Source: Chloroflexota bacterium
Lineage (GTDB): Bacteria; Chloroflexota; Dehalococcoidia; Lucifugimonadales; UBA3495
Length of the DNA: 64,000 bases
Assembly: GCA_009840135.1 (NCBI GenBank)
Contig: VXOH01000020.1
Span: forward strand, 30,202 to 94,201
Direction of reading: 5' to 3'
Shown here: positions 42,108-50,269 of the stretch, one piece after another
Layout: the number at the start of each line of letters is the position of its first letter
How positions within the stretch are numbered: position 1 is the first letter of the stretch
Notes under the pieces: generated by a model
The model's input: only the letters and a program-made list of their open reading frames with translations
The model's database searches: none
Told to the model about the DNA's origin: nothing
Translations under genes and position numbers: made by a program

Positions 42108-42137
42108 GTTTTTCCCAAAACTGATATGCGAAAAGCC

Positions 42138-42338
42138 CTAGGCGTCGTAGGGGATCAGCTTGCTCAGCCGCTTGACGTCGGCCTCGGCCACGTTCATCTT
42201 GGCATCGTATTTGCGGGTCACCTTCTTGGGCTTCTTGCGGCGCAGATGGCTGCTCATGCGCTTGCGCCGCATCAACTTGCCCGAACCGGTGACATGGAAG
42301 CGGGCCTTGGCGCCCTTGTGAGTCTTAAGCTTCGGCAT
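42138..42338 (-). CDS. rpmI: 50S ribosomal protein L35
   Basis: 66 residues: [20 protein letters not shown] and [20 protein letters not shown]. Its start codon lies inside the end of infC (14-base overlap), so the two are translationally coupled. Confidence 0.97.
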   Translation of the reverse strand: MPKLKTHKGAKARFHVTGSGKLMRRKRMSSHLRRKKPKKVTRKYDAKMNVAEADVKRLSKLIPYDA

Positions 42339-42888
42339 TGGCTAGGTCTTCCACCTTTTTGTCGGTCTTTTCGCCCTTGGCCAGGCTGGGAATCAGAATC
42401 ATGGACAAGGCCCGGCCCTCCATGGCCGGGGGCTTTTCCAGCCGCACTTCTTCCTTCAGGTCGTCAGCTACTCGTTTGAGCAAAGAAAGGCCCAACTGCT
42501 GGTGTACCGCCTCGCGGCCCCGGAATCGCACCGTCAACTTGACCTTGGAGCCGTCGTCAATAAACTCCTTCACCTTGCGGAGCTTGGCTTCCAGGTCGTG
42601 GTCGCCGATGTTGGGGCGGAAGCGGACCTCCCTCAGTTCGGTATTCTTCTGGGCTTTCTTGGATTCCCGTTCCTTCTTGGAGTAAAGGTAGCGCAGTTTT
42701 CCGTAATCCAGCAGGCGACAGACCGGCGGGTCTGCGTTGGGGGCTACTTCCACCAGGTCAACACCACTCTGCCGGGCCTGCTGAAGGGCCTGGTCCAGGG
42801 GCATTACGCCAAGCTGCTCTCCGTTCTCTCCGATGACGCGAATGCGGGGTGACCGAATCTGCTCGTTTACTCTATACTGCCTCGCTAT
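42325..42888 (-). CDS. infC: Translation initiation factor IF-3 with AUA start codon
   Basis: 187 residues. The family N-terminus [20 protein letters not shown] is in frame upstream of the first ATG (42804). An in-frame TAG lies shortly before it, and the only start between them that keeps the N-domain is ATA at 42888-42886, nine bases after GGAGG. infC genes are known to use AUU, AUC or AUA for autoregulation, since IF-3 rejects such codons. C-domain features: [30 protein letters not shown]. Confidence 0.93.
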   Translation of the reverse strand: MARQYRVNEQIRSPRIRVIGENGEQLGVMPLDQALQQARQSGVDLVEVAPNADPPVCRLLDYGKLRYLYSKKERESKKAQKNTELREVRFRPNIGDHDLEAKLRKVKEFIDDGSKVKLTVRFRGREAVHQQLGLSLLKRVADDLKEEVRLEKPPAMEGRALSMILIPSLAKGEKTDKKVEDLANAEA

Positions 42889-42991
42889 GCTCTCCTACCT
42901 CCGAAAGAATTTCGTGCGAGTCCATGCCAGACCAGGCGCCGGATACACCCCCGGAATCACGCCTGACTCTGTGCCCAGGAAGGGTTGAAAC

Positions 42992-43020
42992 AATGTAGCA
43001 CAAGCCCAAAAGGGAGTCAA
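42992..43020 (-). promoter_or_regulatory. Promoter of the infC-rpmI-rplT operon
   Basis: On the minus strand TTGACT (43020-43015), 17 bases, TACATT (42997-42992). Predicted start near 42985, giving a leader of about 97 bases with the infC SD. Confidence 0.7.
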
Positions 43021-43110
43021 TCAGTCCCGGTGGCGGCAGTTGGCGAGATTACCGACCGGGGTGGCCCTGACCCCGGCACGTACGCTGGTCCCTCTTAATA
43101 TGTAAGGAAC

Positions 43111-43437
43111 CTACATGAGGTATCGCTTAATCATCAACCAGATATTGAAGCCGATTACTGCAGCCATCACGGCAAAGACGAAGCCGATTCCGACCTCCTG
43201 CCCGATGAAGACTGTGTCCATAATCATTTCCAGGAAGAGAAACAAGGCCAAGCACCCTAGTCCGACCAGCAGTCCACGGCGAAAGTTACTCTTGCCGCTC
43301 TGTTCCGCCCGACGCTCAATTCGGGTATAGAATTCAGAGGGCAAGTCCGTTTCGGGACCCATCCGGGGCAGGTATTGGGCGCAGGAGCAATGGGTCTGAC
43401 CGGCAACTACCGCAGCCCCACATCGAGGACAATTCAT
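43111..43437 (-). CDS. Zinc-ribbon membrane protein (108 aa)
   Basis: N-terminal MNCPRCGAAVVAGQTHCSCAQ (four Cys of a zinc ribbon), a cytosolic helix containing EFYTRIERRAEQSGKSNFRR, then two hydrophobic helices (LLVGLGCLALFLFLEMIM and VGIGFVFAVMAAVIGFNIWLMI). Last of six co-directional genes after vWA, PP2C and kinase genes, and shares the ribbon with the others. Predicted to hold the zinc-ribbon at the inner face of the membrane. Confidence 0.75.
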   Translation of the reverse strand: MNCPRCGAAVVAGQTHCSCAQYLPRMGPETDLPSEFYTRIERRAEQSGKSNFRRGLLVGLGCLALFLFLEMIMDTVFIGQEVGIGFVFAVMAAVIGFNIWLMIKRYLM

Positions 43438-43453
43438 GCCTTGCCTCCTAATC

Positions 43454-43781
43454 CTATTTGTTACGGCCCCGTATGAGTAGCCAAATATTGAAGCCGCTCA
43501 ACCCTATCATCGCGAGAAAAGCAAGGAAAATGAGCAATGGCCTTGCAAAATCGCTGGTATCAACCGCCGTTTCCAGCACCCAGGAACAGGGCTAGGAAGC
43601 CCAGTCCCAACAGCAGCCCCCGCCGAAAGTTGTCCTTCCCGCTTTTCTCCACTTGGTTCTCCAGCCGGGTGTAGAACTCGCTGGGCATATCTGTGTTCGG
43701 CCGTATCCTTGGCAGGTATTGGCCGCAAGAGCAATGGGTCTGCCCTGATTCTACTTTGGCGCCGCATTGTGGACAGTTCAT
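43454..43781 (-). pseudogene. Frameshifted paralogue of the zinc-ribbon membrane protein
   Basis: From ATG 43781 the sequence MNCPQCGAKVESGQTHCSCG... follows the neighbour at 43111-43437 closely until FLALFLG, where one extra base moves it to an early stop. In the next frame it continues LETAVDTSDF and a second helix with MIGLSGFNIWLLIRGRNK to TAG at 43454. The shift is in GGGTGCTGGA near 43580. It is either a real frameshift, a sequencing error, or programmed slippage. Confidence 0.75.
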
Positions 43782-43807
43782 GATCGTCCAAATCCTTAAT
43801 AGCAAGA

Positions 43808-45016
43808 CTAACTGTGATTCTGCAGGCTTCGAATAATCTCGTTGCTGATATCTTCGTTGGTAAACCCTAGTTCAGCTTCTATGTGCAAGTCCGCTTCGCA
43901 TACATCTACGTGAAGGGCAATGCCGGTACTTGGATAGTGGGTCAGTAGAGCGGTTTCCCGGATAACAACATAACCCTTTGTTCCGCATAGTTCATCTGAA
44001 GAGTATCTCTCCTTGAAGTAGGTGCCGACCAGGTTTACGCCCGCCTCTTTAAGGGCTGTAATGTCATACCTGGTAGCCCCTCTGATCGTGTTGGCTTGTA
44101 CCCAGGGCCCCGGTGGTCCTTCGTAATTCCTTCCAAAGAAAGTTACGTGGCCACCAGACCAGTTCGAAGGTACATTTACGGTATAGTGAGCGCCAGCATG
44201 TCTGGCGTGTCGCAAGACCTTGGACACGCGGGTTGGCACCGGCACAGGCGTAATCGTGGGCGTCGGGGTTGGTAAGGCAATTACTTGGAAAATTGTCTGG
44301 GTTTCGACATTGCCAATCCTAACCACAACAGGGTATAACCCACCGACTAGTCTGGGTACGCTAAAGTTCAGGTACAAGTTACCATTGGAATCGGTGAAGG
44401 GTTTGGGCGAGGGAGTTACGTCAATATACCCTATGCCTAATTGTATGTACACCTGGTCCACCTGAACATTGGCCTGGACCCCGCGGCCATATATGGACAC
44501 TTCGGTGTAAGGGTGCCCGGTACTGGGGGACAGCTCAATCCCACGTGGAATGACCGTGGAAGTCGCTGTTGGGCGGGGCGTTGGTGTTGGTATTGGCAAG
44601 GGTGTAGGTGTCGCCGTAGGCATTGGTGTAGATGTATTCGTAGGCCTGGGTACGGCAGTAGGCGTGGGATTGGGAGTAGGAGAGGCAGTGAGAGTCGGGG
44701 TAGCCGTCGGCATGGGTGTAAACGTAGCTTGGGGAGTCGGCGCGGGCCGGGATTCCTCAGGAACTGCGGTAGGAGTTGGACTAGGGTCAGGAATCACGAC
44801 GGGCACGGCCGCAGTCACCTCCTCTTCCTGAACGAAGCTGCCAAATAGCCAGTTTCCTGCTCCCACCAGCAAAATAATCAATGCAATACCCAAGATGATG
44901 CCATTTCTGCGAGACCTCGAGCGGGCAGGGATCTGAGTAGGGAGAACTCGCGCGCCGCAATAGGCGCAGAAGATCGTGGAGCTGGGAATTACGTTCTGGC
45001 AGCGGGGGCAATTCAT
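43808..45016 (-). CDS. Zinc-ribbon, membrane, Thr/Pro-stalk, TIG-like domain protein
   Basis: 402 residues. Layout: zinc ribbon MNCPRCQNVI...FCAYCG (1-21), basic segment RSRSRRNG, one membrane helix (ILGIALIILLVGAGNWLFG, about 40-60), a Thr/Pro stalk (about 73-158), a TIG/IPT-like beta domain with HPYTEVSIYGRGVQANVQVD and FVVRIGN-type strands, a second short Thr/Pro stretch and a C-terminal domain (about 275-402) containing LKEAGVNLVGTYFKERY and three Cys. The N-terminus would be inside and the rest outside. It is in the vWA-PP2C-kinase operon, so it may be its receptor; that is inference. Confidence 0.78.
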   Translation of the reverse strand: MNCPRCQNVIPSSTIFCAYCGARVLPTQIPARSRSRRNGIILGIALIILLVGAGNWLFGSFVQEEEVTAAVPVVIPDPSPTPTAVPEESRPAPTPQATFTPMPTATPTLTASPTPNPTPTAVPRPTNTSTPMPTATPTPLPIPTPTPRPTATSTVIPRGIELSPSTGHPYTEVSIYGRGVQANVQVDQVYIQLGIGYIDVTPSPKPFTDSNGNLYLNFSVPRLVGGLYPVVVRIGNVETQTIFQVIALPTPTPTITPVPVPTRVSKVLRHARHAGAHYTVNVPSNWSGGHVTFFGRNYEGPPGPWVQANTIRGATRYDITALKEAGVNLVGTYFKERYSSDELCGTKGYVVIRETALLTHYPSTGIALHVDVCEADLHIEAELGFTNEDISNEIIRSLQNHS

Positions 45017-45032
45017 GCCTCAGGGCTGACCT

Positions 45033-46418
45033 CTATCTCACGTTGGTGCCACACCGTATGCAGTAAATGACATTGATTGAGTTTTGAGCCCGGCAATTGG
45101 GGCAGGTTATGGTTCCCTGGCGAGCTTGAGGAGAAACCGACGGCCTTCCGCGCACCGCTGCGGGTTGCCCTGTACTGGCGTGGGCCGTGGTGGAGGCAGT
45201 CTGAGAGAGTCCGCACTGGGGGCAATAGCGGGCATTGGCTGGAATGGACGCCTGACAAGGGCATGTCTTCGCCGAGCTTGAAAGCGGAGCCGTGCAAGAA
45301 TGGTCAACACAGTAGATCAGCCCTTGGTCGTTGTTCCGTCCACATTTGGGACACTTAACCAAGTTGTTGGATGATGCACCGGCCGGCACGGGTTGGGGAC
45401 TCGGCTTGGGAACGGGCGCAGCCTGCTTCTGGAGCATTTCACGATATCCACCGGAATCTGGCACCCCTTGCGCGCCGGTGGTTGGCTGGGTCCGTGGCGG
45501 GGATGAAGCGGCCGGTGCGCCGCGCAGGGCAGTCACCAGATTCGGCACCTGCTCCACTGGTAGCGCACAATACTCTTCGAGCCGAGTTGCCAACGTTTTT
45601 ACCTGCGCGTCGGGGCTTTGCTTCAATGCTTGCAAGCATTTTGAATTCCGAGGGTCGCCGTAATCCTTCTGGGTAAGAAGAAGGTTGTCATCATTGTAGA
45701 ATCGGTCCCATAGGCTTCGATCAGCTTTCAGAGCCAGCAAGCTGAGATAAATCACCAGGGCGGGGAAGTTGTCTATCTGGTGATTGTAGTTGCTGGCTGT
45801 ACGCTGGGGATGCTGGTAGTTCTTGTGCCCAGTCTCCGGGCTGGATTGTCCTTGGAAATCGGGGAGGAAAATGCCGTCGTAGTCCACTAAGCGAATCAGG
45901 CCGTCGGGCCGCACCATAACATTGCCGTGCTGCAGGTCATTGTGGGCGATTTCTAGACCCCGCAAGGTGGCGACGGTGGCAAGCCACCGGGCGGCAACCT
46001 TCGCGATGGCCTCTGGATTGTCTAGATTATTCTGAACGAATTTGTTCAGCGGGTCTCCACTAGCCCAGCCCATCCTGACAATGGGGTACCACCGGCCCTT
46101 CACCAGGATGCCCTGCTCTACGTATCGGAAATCTACAAAGGATTCCGGCAGTACTCCCTGTAAGTAAGTGCTTAACTGCTCGTAACGCTGCTGCTGGTCT
46201 TTGACTTCGCTAGTGAAGCAACGAACAGCAACCTCCCTGTTCCCCGTATTTAATTTGTACACACAGGCGAACTGGCCGCTGGCCACTACCGGCATGCCAG
46301 TGAGTCCTCCCCGGTCATAGACAGCAACTTGGCCATTGGCCAACTCCGTGTTCCCTCGGAAGCAGACGCCGGGGTTCTGTATTGCGTCAGTAAATTCGGT
46401 GGTGCCGGGCCACGGCAT
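45033..46418 (-). CDS. Protein kinase with C-terminal zinc ribbons (TerY-P triad kinase)
   Basis: 461 residues. Kinase-like core about 30-290: the position of the ATP-binding lysine reads EVAVRCFTS (Arg in place of Lys), catalytic loop AHNDLQHGNVMV (HxDxxxxN) and VDYDGI for DFG. After a Pro-rich linker come three Cys clusters: VKCPKCGRN, KTCPCQAS...RYCPQCG and ITCPNCRA...IYCIRCG. The order vWA, PP2C, kinase with zinc ribbons equals the TerY-P triad from comparative genomics, and the YegL-YegK-YegI type. Targets are not known. Confidence 0.85.
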   Translation of the reverse strand: MPWPGTTEFTDAIQNPGVCFRGNTELANGQVAVYDRGGLTGMPVVASGQFACVYKLNTGNREVAVRCFTSEVKDQQQRYEQLSTYLQGVLPESFVDFRYVEQGILVKGRWYPIVRMGWASGDPLNKFVQNNLDNPEAIAKVAARWLATVATLRGLEIAHNDLQHGNVMVRPDGLIRLVDYDGIFLPDFQGQSSPETGHKNYQHPQRTASNYNHQIDNFPALVIYLSLLALKADRSLWDRFYNDDNLLLTQKDYGDPRNSKCLQALKQSPDAQVKTLATRLEEYCALPVEQVPNLVTALRGAPAASSPPRTQPTTGAQGVPDSGGYREMLQKQAAPVPKPSPQPVPAGASSNNLVKCPKCGRNNDQGLIYCVDHSCTAPLSSSAKTCPCQASIPANARYCPQCGLSQTASTTAHASTGQPAAVRGRPSVSPQARQGTITCPNCRAQNSINVIYCIRCGTNVR

Positions 46419-46440
46419 AAATCTAGCTCGTTCAGTAAGT

Positions 46441-47214
46441 CTACCGGATACGGGTTACGACCAAGGTGGTATCGTCATTGCGCATGGAGCCGGCTTGCCG
46501 CTGGGTATTCACCCAACTCTCCCATTGAGCAGGCTCAAGATTCAAGAGAGTGTGCCAGGGCTTTTCTCCGGCGGAGTGCTGGGTCAGAAACCAACCAGCC
46601 AAAGCATCCGACGCCAACATGATCACATCACCTAGTTCGCAGGTCCCCTTTGCCAGTTGGACCCCTTCAGGAAAGACACCATTGTTGGTCGGATTACTGC
46701 ATAGCAAGGCCGGCGTGTTGCCAAACTGGGCAGCGTCATCCAGAGGAAAAGAGAGGAACAACTCATCTCGGCGGACCATGAAAAGGCAACTGTCTCCGAC
46801 AGCGAGGGCACTCCAGTGGAGGACAGGGGAAGATACCAATTTCCGGCGAATGGTTAGTCCCAGAAGGGTCGCCAAGGCACCAGCCCGTGTCTTGGCCTCT
46901 CCATGCCAAGGTATGCGAGACCACGGGATTAAACGGTCCCAGCTTTCCTGGCTGGGGGCCAGCCAAGCCTTCAAATCGCCCATCTCATCGCTGACTAGAT
47001 CCGGTGTCCGCTCAACAAAGTCCCTAGCCAAAATTTGCGCCCAGTCCCGAGAGAAAGCCGACTCGGTGGCACCGTCAGCTAGAGCGAAGCGGGCAGCTTT
47101 CTTTTCGTCACGACCTAACCGAACGGGATAAACCACGCGGCAATCATCTTCGCACTCATCGGGCCTGTTGCCGAACTTGGGAGTTATCAGCCTAAGAGGA
47201 GGAAACAAGTCCAT
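46441..47214 (-). CDS. PP2C-type protein phosphatase (TerY-P triad)
   Basis: 257 residues from ATG 47214 (AGAGGG upstream; the longer frame would overlap the vWA gene). PP2C motifs: FALADGATESAFS (Asp of the metal site), ALAVGDSCLFMVR, IMLASDALAGWFL and the end MRNDDTTLVVTRI (second metal Asp). Expected to reverse the action of the kinase immediately downstream. Ten bases after the vWA stop. Confidence 0.8.
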   Translation of the reverse strand: MDLFPPLRLITPKFGNRPDECEDDCRVVYPVRLGRDEKKAARFALADGATESAFSRDWAQILARDFVERTPDLVSDEMGDLKAWLAPSQESWDRLIPWSRIPWHGEAKTRAGALATLLGLTIRRKLVSSPVLHWSALAVGDSCLFMVRRDELFLSFPLDDAAQFGNTPALLCSNPTNNGVFPEGVQLAKGTCELGDVIMLASDALAGWFLTQHSAGEKPWHTLLNLEPAQWESWVNTQRQAGSMRNDDTTLVVTRIR

Positions 47215-47224
47215 GGGCAACCCT

Positions 47225-48085
47225 CTAGTGCAAGTCAGCGCTGGTGACGCCCCTGGTGCCAATTTCCAGAAATCGCACCAGAGCTTCCAAATTTGCGTTA
47301 AAAACAAATCCACGGGCATTTTCTTCTGCTACTACATCCAACGTAGCGGCCAAGTCCCGAAAGGATGGCGGGAATGTGGAGGACATGCGAAAAAGCTTCA
47401 TCGCATGTTCGTCAGCCAATCCCTCTGGCTGAGCGGGAAACTGGACCGGCATCGCAGCTATGTCAGAGAGGTGAGCATTAAACATCAACGTATTTCCGTC
47501 CGAAGTTCCCAGGCTCATTATCTCTGCCGCAAAGTTCTCGGGGTCTCCGTCCGTTGCCATGCCGTCGGAAATGTTTATTACAATTGGTGGAAAAGCATTG
47601 GGGTGCTGAGAAATCCAGTCACGCAGAGCTACTCCGGCCAAGTCTAAGGCCTCGCACATGGGGGTACCGTATTCCGCATCAGGACGCAGCCATACAGGAA
47701 AGTTTCGAGTAACGTTTACGAGTCCGCCGGCTCCATCACTCTCCCTGACCTCCCGCTCTTCGATCTCGGCAATATCTACAACTTGGCTAATCAGCAAGAA
47801 AGGTTGATCAACGCTTGTCCCTGCAAGTAAGGATTGAATTATAGAACCTCCCTGCTGATCTGTCTTATAACCTAGTGCTCCAATATGGAAGTAGTCCCGA
47901 ACATCCATACCTTGCGAACAGCGCTGGGAAATGGCGTTCAAGGTTCGATTCAGAGAATCCGCCGCCTGGTCCATCTTACGCATACCGGGCTGGCCGCCTA
48001 GGGCCTGGGTCATTGATCCGGACTGGTCAATAAGAAAGAGGAAGCAGCCTGGGTTGGTACGGCTAATATCTGCCGAGTAGGGCAT
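47225..48085 (-). CDS. von Willebrand A-domain protein (TerY-like)
   Basis: 286 residues. MIDAS motif FLFLIDQSGSM at Asp20, the Thr site in YGTPMCEALD, and NISDGMATDGDP. The fold binds a divalent metal and partner acidic residues. First gene of the six-gene operon; AAGGGGGT lies before its ATG. It would act as the scaffold or substrate of the kinase/phosphatase pair. Confidence 0.85.
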   Translation of the reverse strand: MPYSADISRTNPGCFLFLIDQSGSMTQALGGQPGMRKMDQAADSLNRTLNAISQRCSQGMDVRDYFHIGALGYKTDQQGGSIIQSLLAGTSVDQPFLLISQVVDIAEIEEREVRESDGAGGLVNVTRNFPVWLRPDAEYGTPMCEALDLAGVALRDWISQHPNAFPPIVINISDGMATDGDPENFAAEIMSLGTSDGNTLMFNAHLSDIAAMPVQFPAQPEGLADEHAMKLFRMSSTFPPSFRDLAATLDVVAEENARGFVFNANLEALVRFLEIGTRGVTSADLH

Positions 48086-48243
48086 TTGATGTACCCCCTT
48101 GCAATTGCGTGACGGGTTGTTCTAGTCCCCATGCGGACCGTGCGTTAGCTTAAACCGTCAAGCCTCGTATTGCAAGGTTTCAGTCTTATCTAAAATGACA
48201 TGAACAAGTATGCCCAGGAAAGGGCAGTCAGGTTGGCAGACCC

Positions 48244-49452
48244 CTACCGCAGTGCCAGCATCCTCTCCAACGCTACGTTGGCTTCCTGGCGCATTTGTTC
48301 GGGGACGGTGATCTGGTTGTTGACGTGGCCCTCGGCCAGGCCTTCCAGCACCCAGAGCAGGTAGGCCGGGTGGATGCGGTACATGGTGGAGCAGGGGCAA
48401 CTTACCGGGTCGAGGCAGAAGACGGTCTTGTCCGGATTCTGCAGGGCCAGGCGGTTGACCAGGCTGATCTCGGTGCCCACGGCCCACTGGCTGCCGGCCG
48501 GGGCCTCGTTGATGGTCTTGCGGATGAACTCGGTGGAGCCGTTCATGTCGGCGACCTGTAGGGTTTCCATGGGGCATTCAGGGTGGACCAGCACGTTGAC
48601 GTCGGGATAGCGGTCGCGGGCCGACTGGACCTGGGCCGGGGTGAAACGAGTGTGGACGGAGCAGTGGCCTTGCCAGAGGACCATTTTGGCGTTGCGCAGT
48701 TGCTCCGGGGTGTTGCCGCCCAGCCGCTTGAAGGGATTCCAAACCACCATTTCATCCAGGGGAATGCCCAGCTTGAGGGCGGTGTTGCGTCCCAGGTGCT
48801 GGTCGGGCAGGAACAGGACCCGCTCGGCCCGCTCAAAGGCCCACTCCAGGACGGCGGGCGCGTTGGAGGAGGTGCAGACGGCGCCGTTGTTGCGACCGCA
48901 GAGAGCCTTGATGCCGGCGATGGAGTTCATGTAGGTGACGGGAATGATGCCGCCGTGATCGCCCAGCACGTCCTGCAGGTCGTCCCAGGCATCTTCCACG
49001 TCGTCCATGGGGGCCATATCGGCCATGGAGCAGCCGGCGGTGATGTTGGGGAGAATCACCTGCTGGTGGGGCGCGCAGAGAATACAGGCGGTCTCGGCCA
49101 TGAAGTGAACGCCGCAGAAGACGATGTAGCTGGCCTCCGGACGGGAGGCGGCCTCCTGGGAGAGAAGGAAGGAGTCGCCCTGGAAGTCGGCGTACTTGAT
49201 GATTTCCTCGCGCTGGTAGTGGTGGCCGAGGATGGTAACGTCGGTACCGAGCTTCTGGCGCACGTCGTGGATACGCTGGTCCAGCTCTTCGGGGGAGCAG
49301 CGCAGGTATTCCGGGGGAATTTTCTGCCAGCGAACGTTGATGGCGATTTCCTCGGCCAGGGACTTGGCGGGGAGTTCGTCCTCGGGCCGGCAGAAGGCGG
49401 CGTGCTCGATTTCCGTGAGGGGTATCGTAGGCGTCCTTGGCTTAGTTGCCAT
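48244..49452 (-). CDS. nadA: Quinolinate synthase
   Basis: 402 residues, start 49452 with GAGGAAG. NadA makes quinolinate from iminoaspartate and dihydroxyacetone phosphate using a [4Fe-4S] cluster. Cys ligands occur in CGVHFMAETACILC, VHPECPMETL and FCLDPVSCPCSTMYRIHP. Substrate segments YVIFC and LGHHYQREEI are clear. This is the longer NadA type. nadB and nadC are not in the window. Confidence 0.95.
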   Translation of the reverse strand: MATKPRTPTIPLTEIEHAAFCRPEDELPAKSLAEEIAINVRWQKIPPEYLRCSPEELDQRIHDVRQKLGTDVTILGHHYQREEIIKYADFQGDSFLLSQEAASRPEASYIVFCGVHFMAETACILCAPHQQVILPNITAGCSMADMAPMDDVEDAWDDLQDVLGDHGGIIPVTYMNSIAGIKALCGRNNGAVCTSSNAPAVLEWAFERAERVLFLPDQHLGRNTALKLGIPLDEMVVWNPFKRLGGNTPEQLRNAKMVLWQGHCSVHTRFTPAQVQSARDRYPDVNVLVHPECPMETLQVADMNGSTEFIRKTINEAPAGSQWAVGTEISLVNRLALQNPDKTVFCLDPVSCPCSTMYRIHPAYLLWVLEGLAEGHVNNQITVPEQMRQEANVALERMLALR

Positions 49453-49497
49453 TTTCACTTCCTCGATAAAGGGTGGGCTGGCGGCGGGCCGGGGTAC

Positions 49498-50202
49498 TCA
49501 GGGAGCTTCCCGGCGGCGCAGTTCCGCTTCCAGTTCCTGAACGCGGGCCTCGGCGGAGGCGGCGCGTCCTTCGGCAGCTATTCGGGCTTCGGCTTCTTCC
49601 TCGTGGGTCTCAAGGTAGCGCCCGGATTCAGGGATACGCCACCGAAGTCTTCCGTTTTCCCAGCAAACATCCAGGCCCAGGGCGTCGCTACGGCCCGACA
49701 TGTGGCCCTCGGCGGACTGCTGGACTCCAATGGGCTGATAGGCGCCATCCACCAAGCGGTCGCCGGCCAACGGCGCATCATACCACCGCCCCCCGGTGGG
49801 GTCGAAACGCCAGTATTCGAGAATGCCGAAGGCGGCGTAGTCCTCCCGCTTCTGGGTGTAGTCATTGCGGGTGGTGGTGGGCGAAGCTACCTCCAGCACA
49901 AAGTCCGGAGGCTTGCTGTGTTCCTCGATGGAGTAGCCGTTGCGGGAGATAGCCGCTGCCGGGTCTATATTGAATGCCACGAGCAGGTCCGGTATGCGGG
50001 CGTAGCGGCTGGGATACCAGTAAACGGGAATCTCTCCAAAAACCAGGGTGGTGTCCCGGTGGCCCAGGTGCCGCGCCAGGGCGACCAGATAACTGGGCTG
50101 GTAGAGATACAATATATTCTGCATATCGTCCCTGGGTGGAAAATCGGGAAACTGCTCAAGCCTGTCCGGCCGGTCAGTTTGCATTGTCAGCTTGCTGGTC
50201 AT
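49498..50202 (-). CDS. Uma2-family protein with C-terminal coiled coil
   Basis: 234 residues from ATG 50202. The Uma2 core: VFGEIPVYWYPSRYARIPDL, the strand PPDFVLEVASPTTTRND (acid pair), KREDYAAFGILEYWRFDP and a C-terminal GLDVCWENGRLRWRIPE. Then a helix rich in Glu, Ala and Arg (EEAEARIAAEGRAASAEARV) as in many cyanobacterial and chloroflexal Uma2 proteins. Nuclease activity is inferred from the fold. Confidence 0.87.
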   Translation of the reverse strand: MTSKLTMQTDRPDRLEQFPDFPPRDDMQNILYLYQPSYLVALARHLGHRDTTLVFGEIPVYWYPSRYARIPDLLVAFNIDPAAAISRNGYSIEEHSKPPDFVLEVASPTTTRNDYTQKREDYAAFGILEYWRFDPTGGRWYDAPLAGDRLVDGAYQPIGVQQSAEGHMSGRSDALGLDVCWENGRLRWRIPESGRYLETHEEEAEARIAAEGRAASAEARVQELEAELRRREAP

Positions 50203-50269
50203 AGCGTTTCTCTCAGGCCCAGGTGATTGCAAGGGAACCGAGTTCAGAGTGACTCGGGCAAATTCTCCT

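Noticed and set aside
48158-48577. Open frame on the minus strand overlapping nadA
   Set aside because: It is a shifted-frame shadow of nadA with Arg/Pro/Gly-rich translation.
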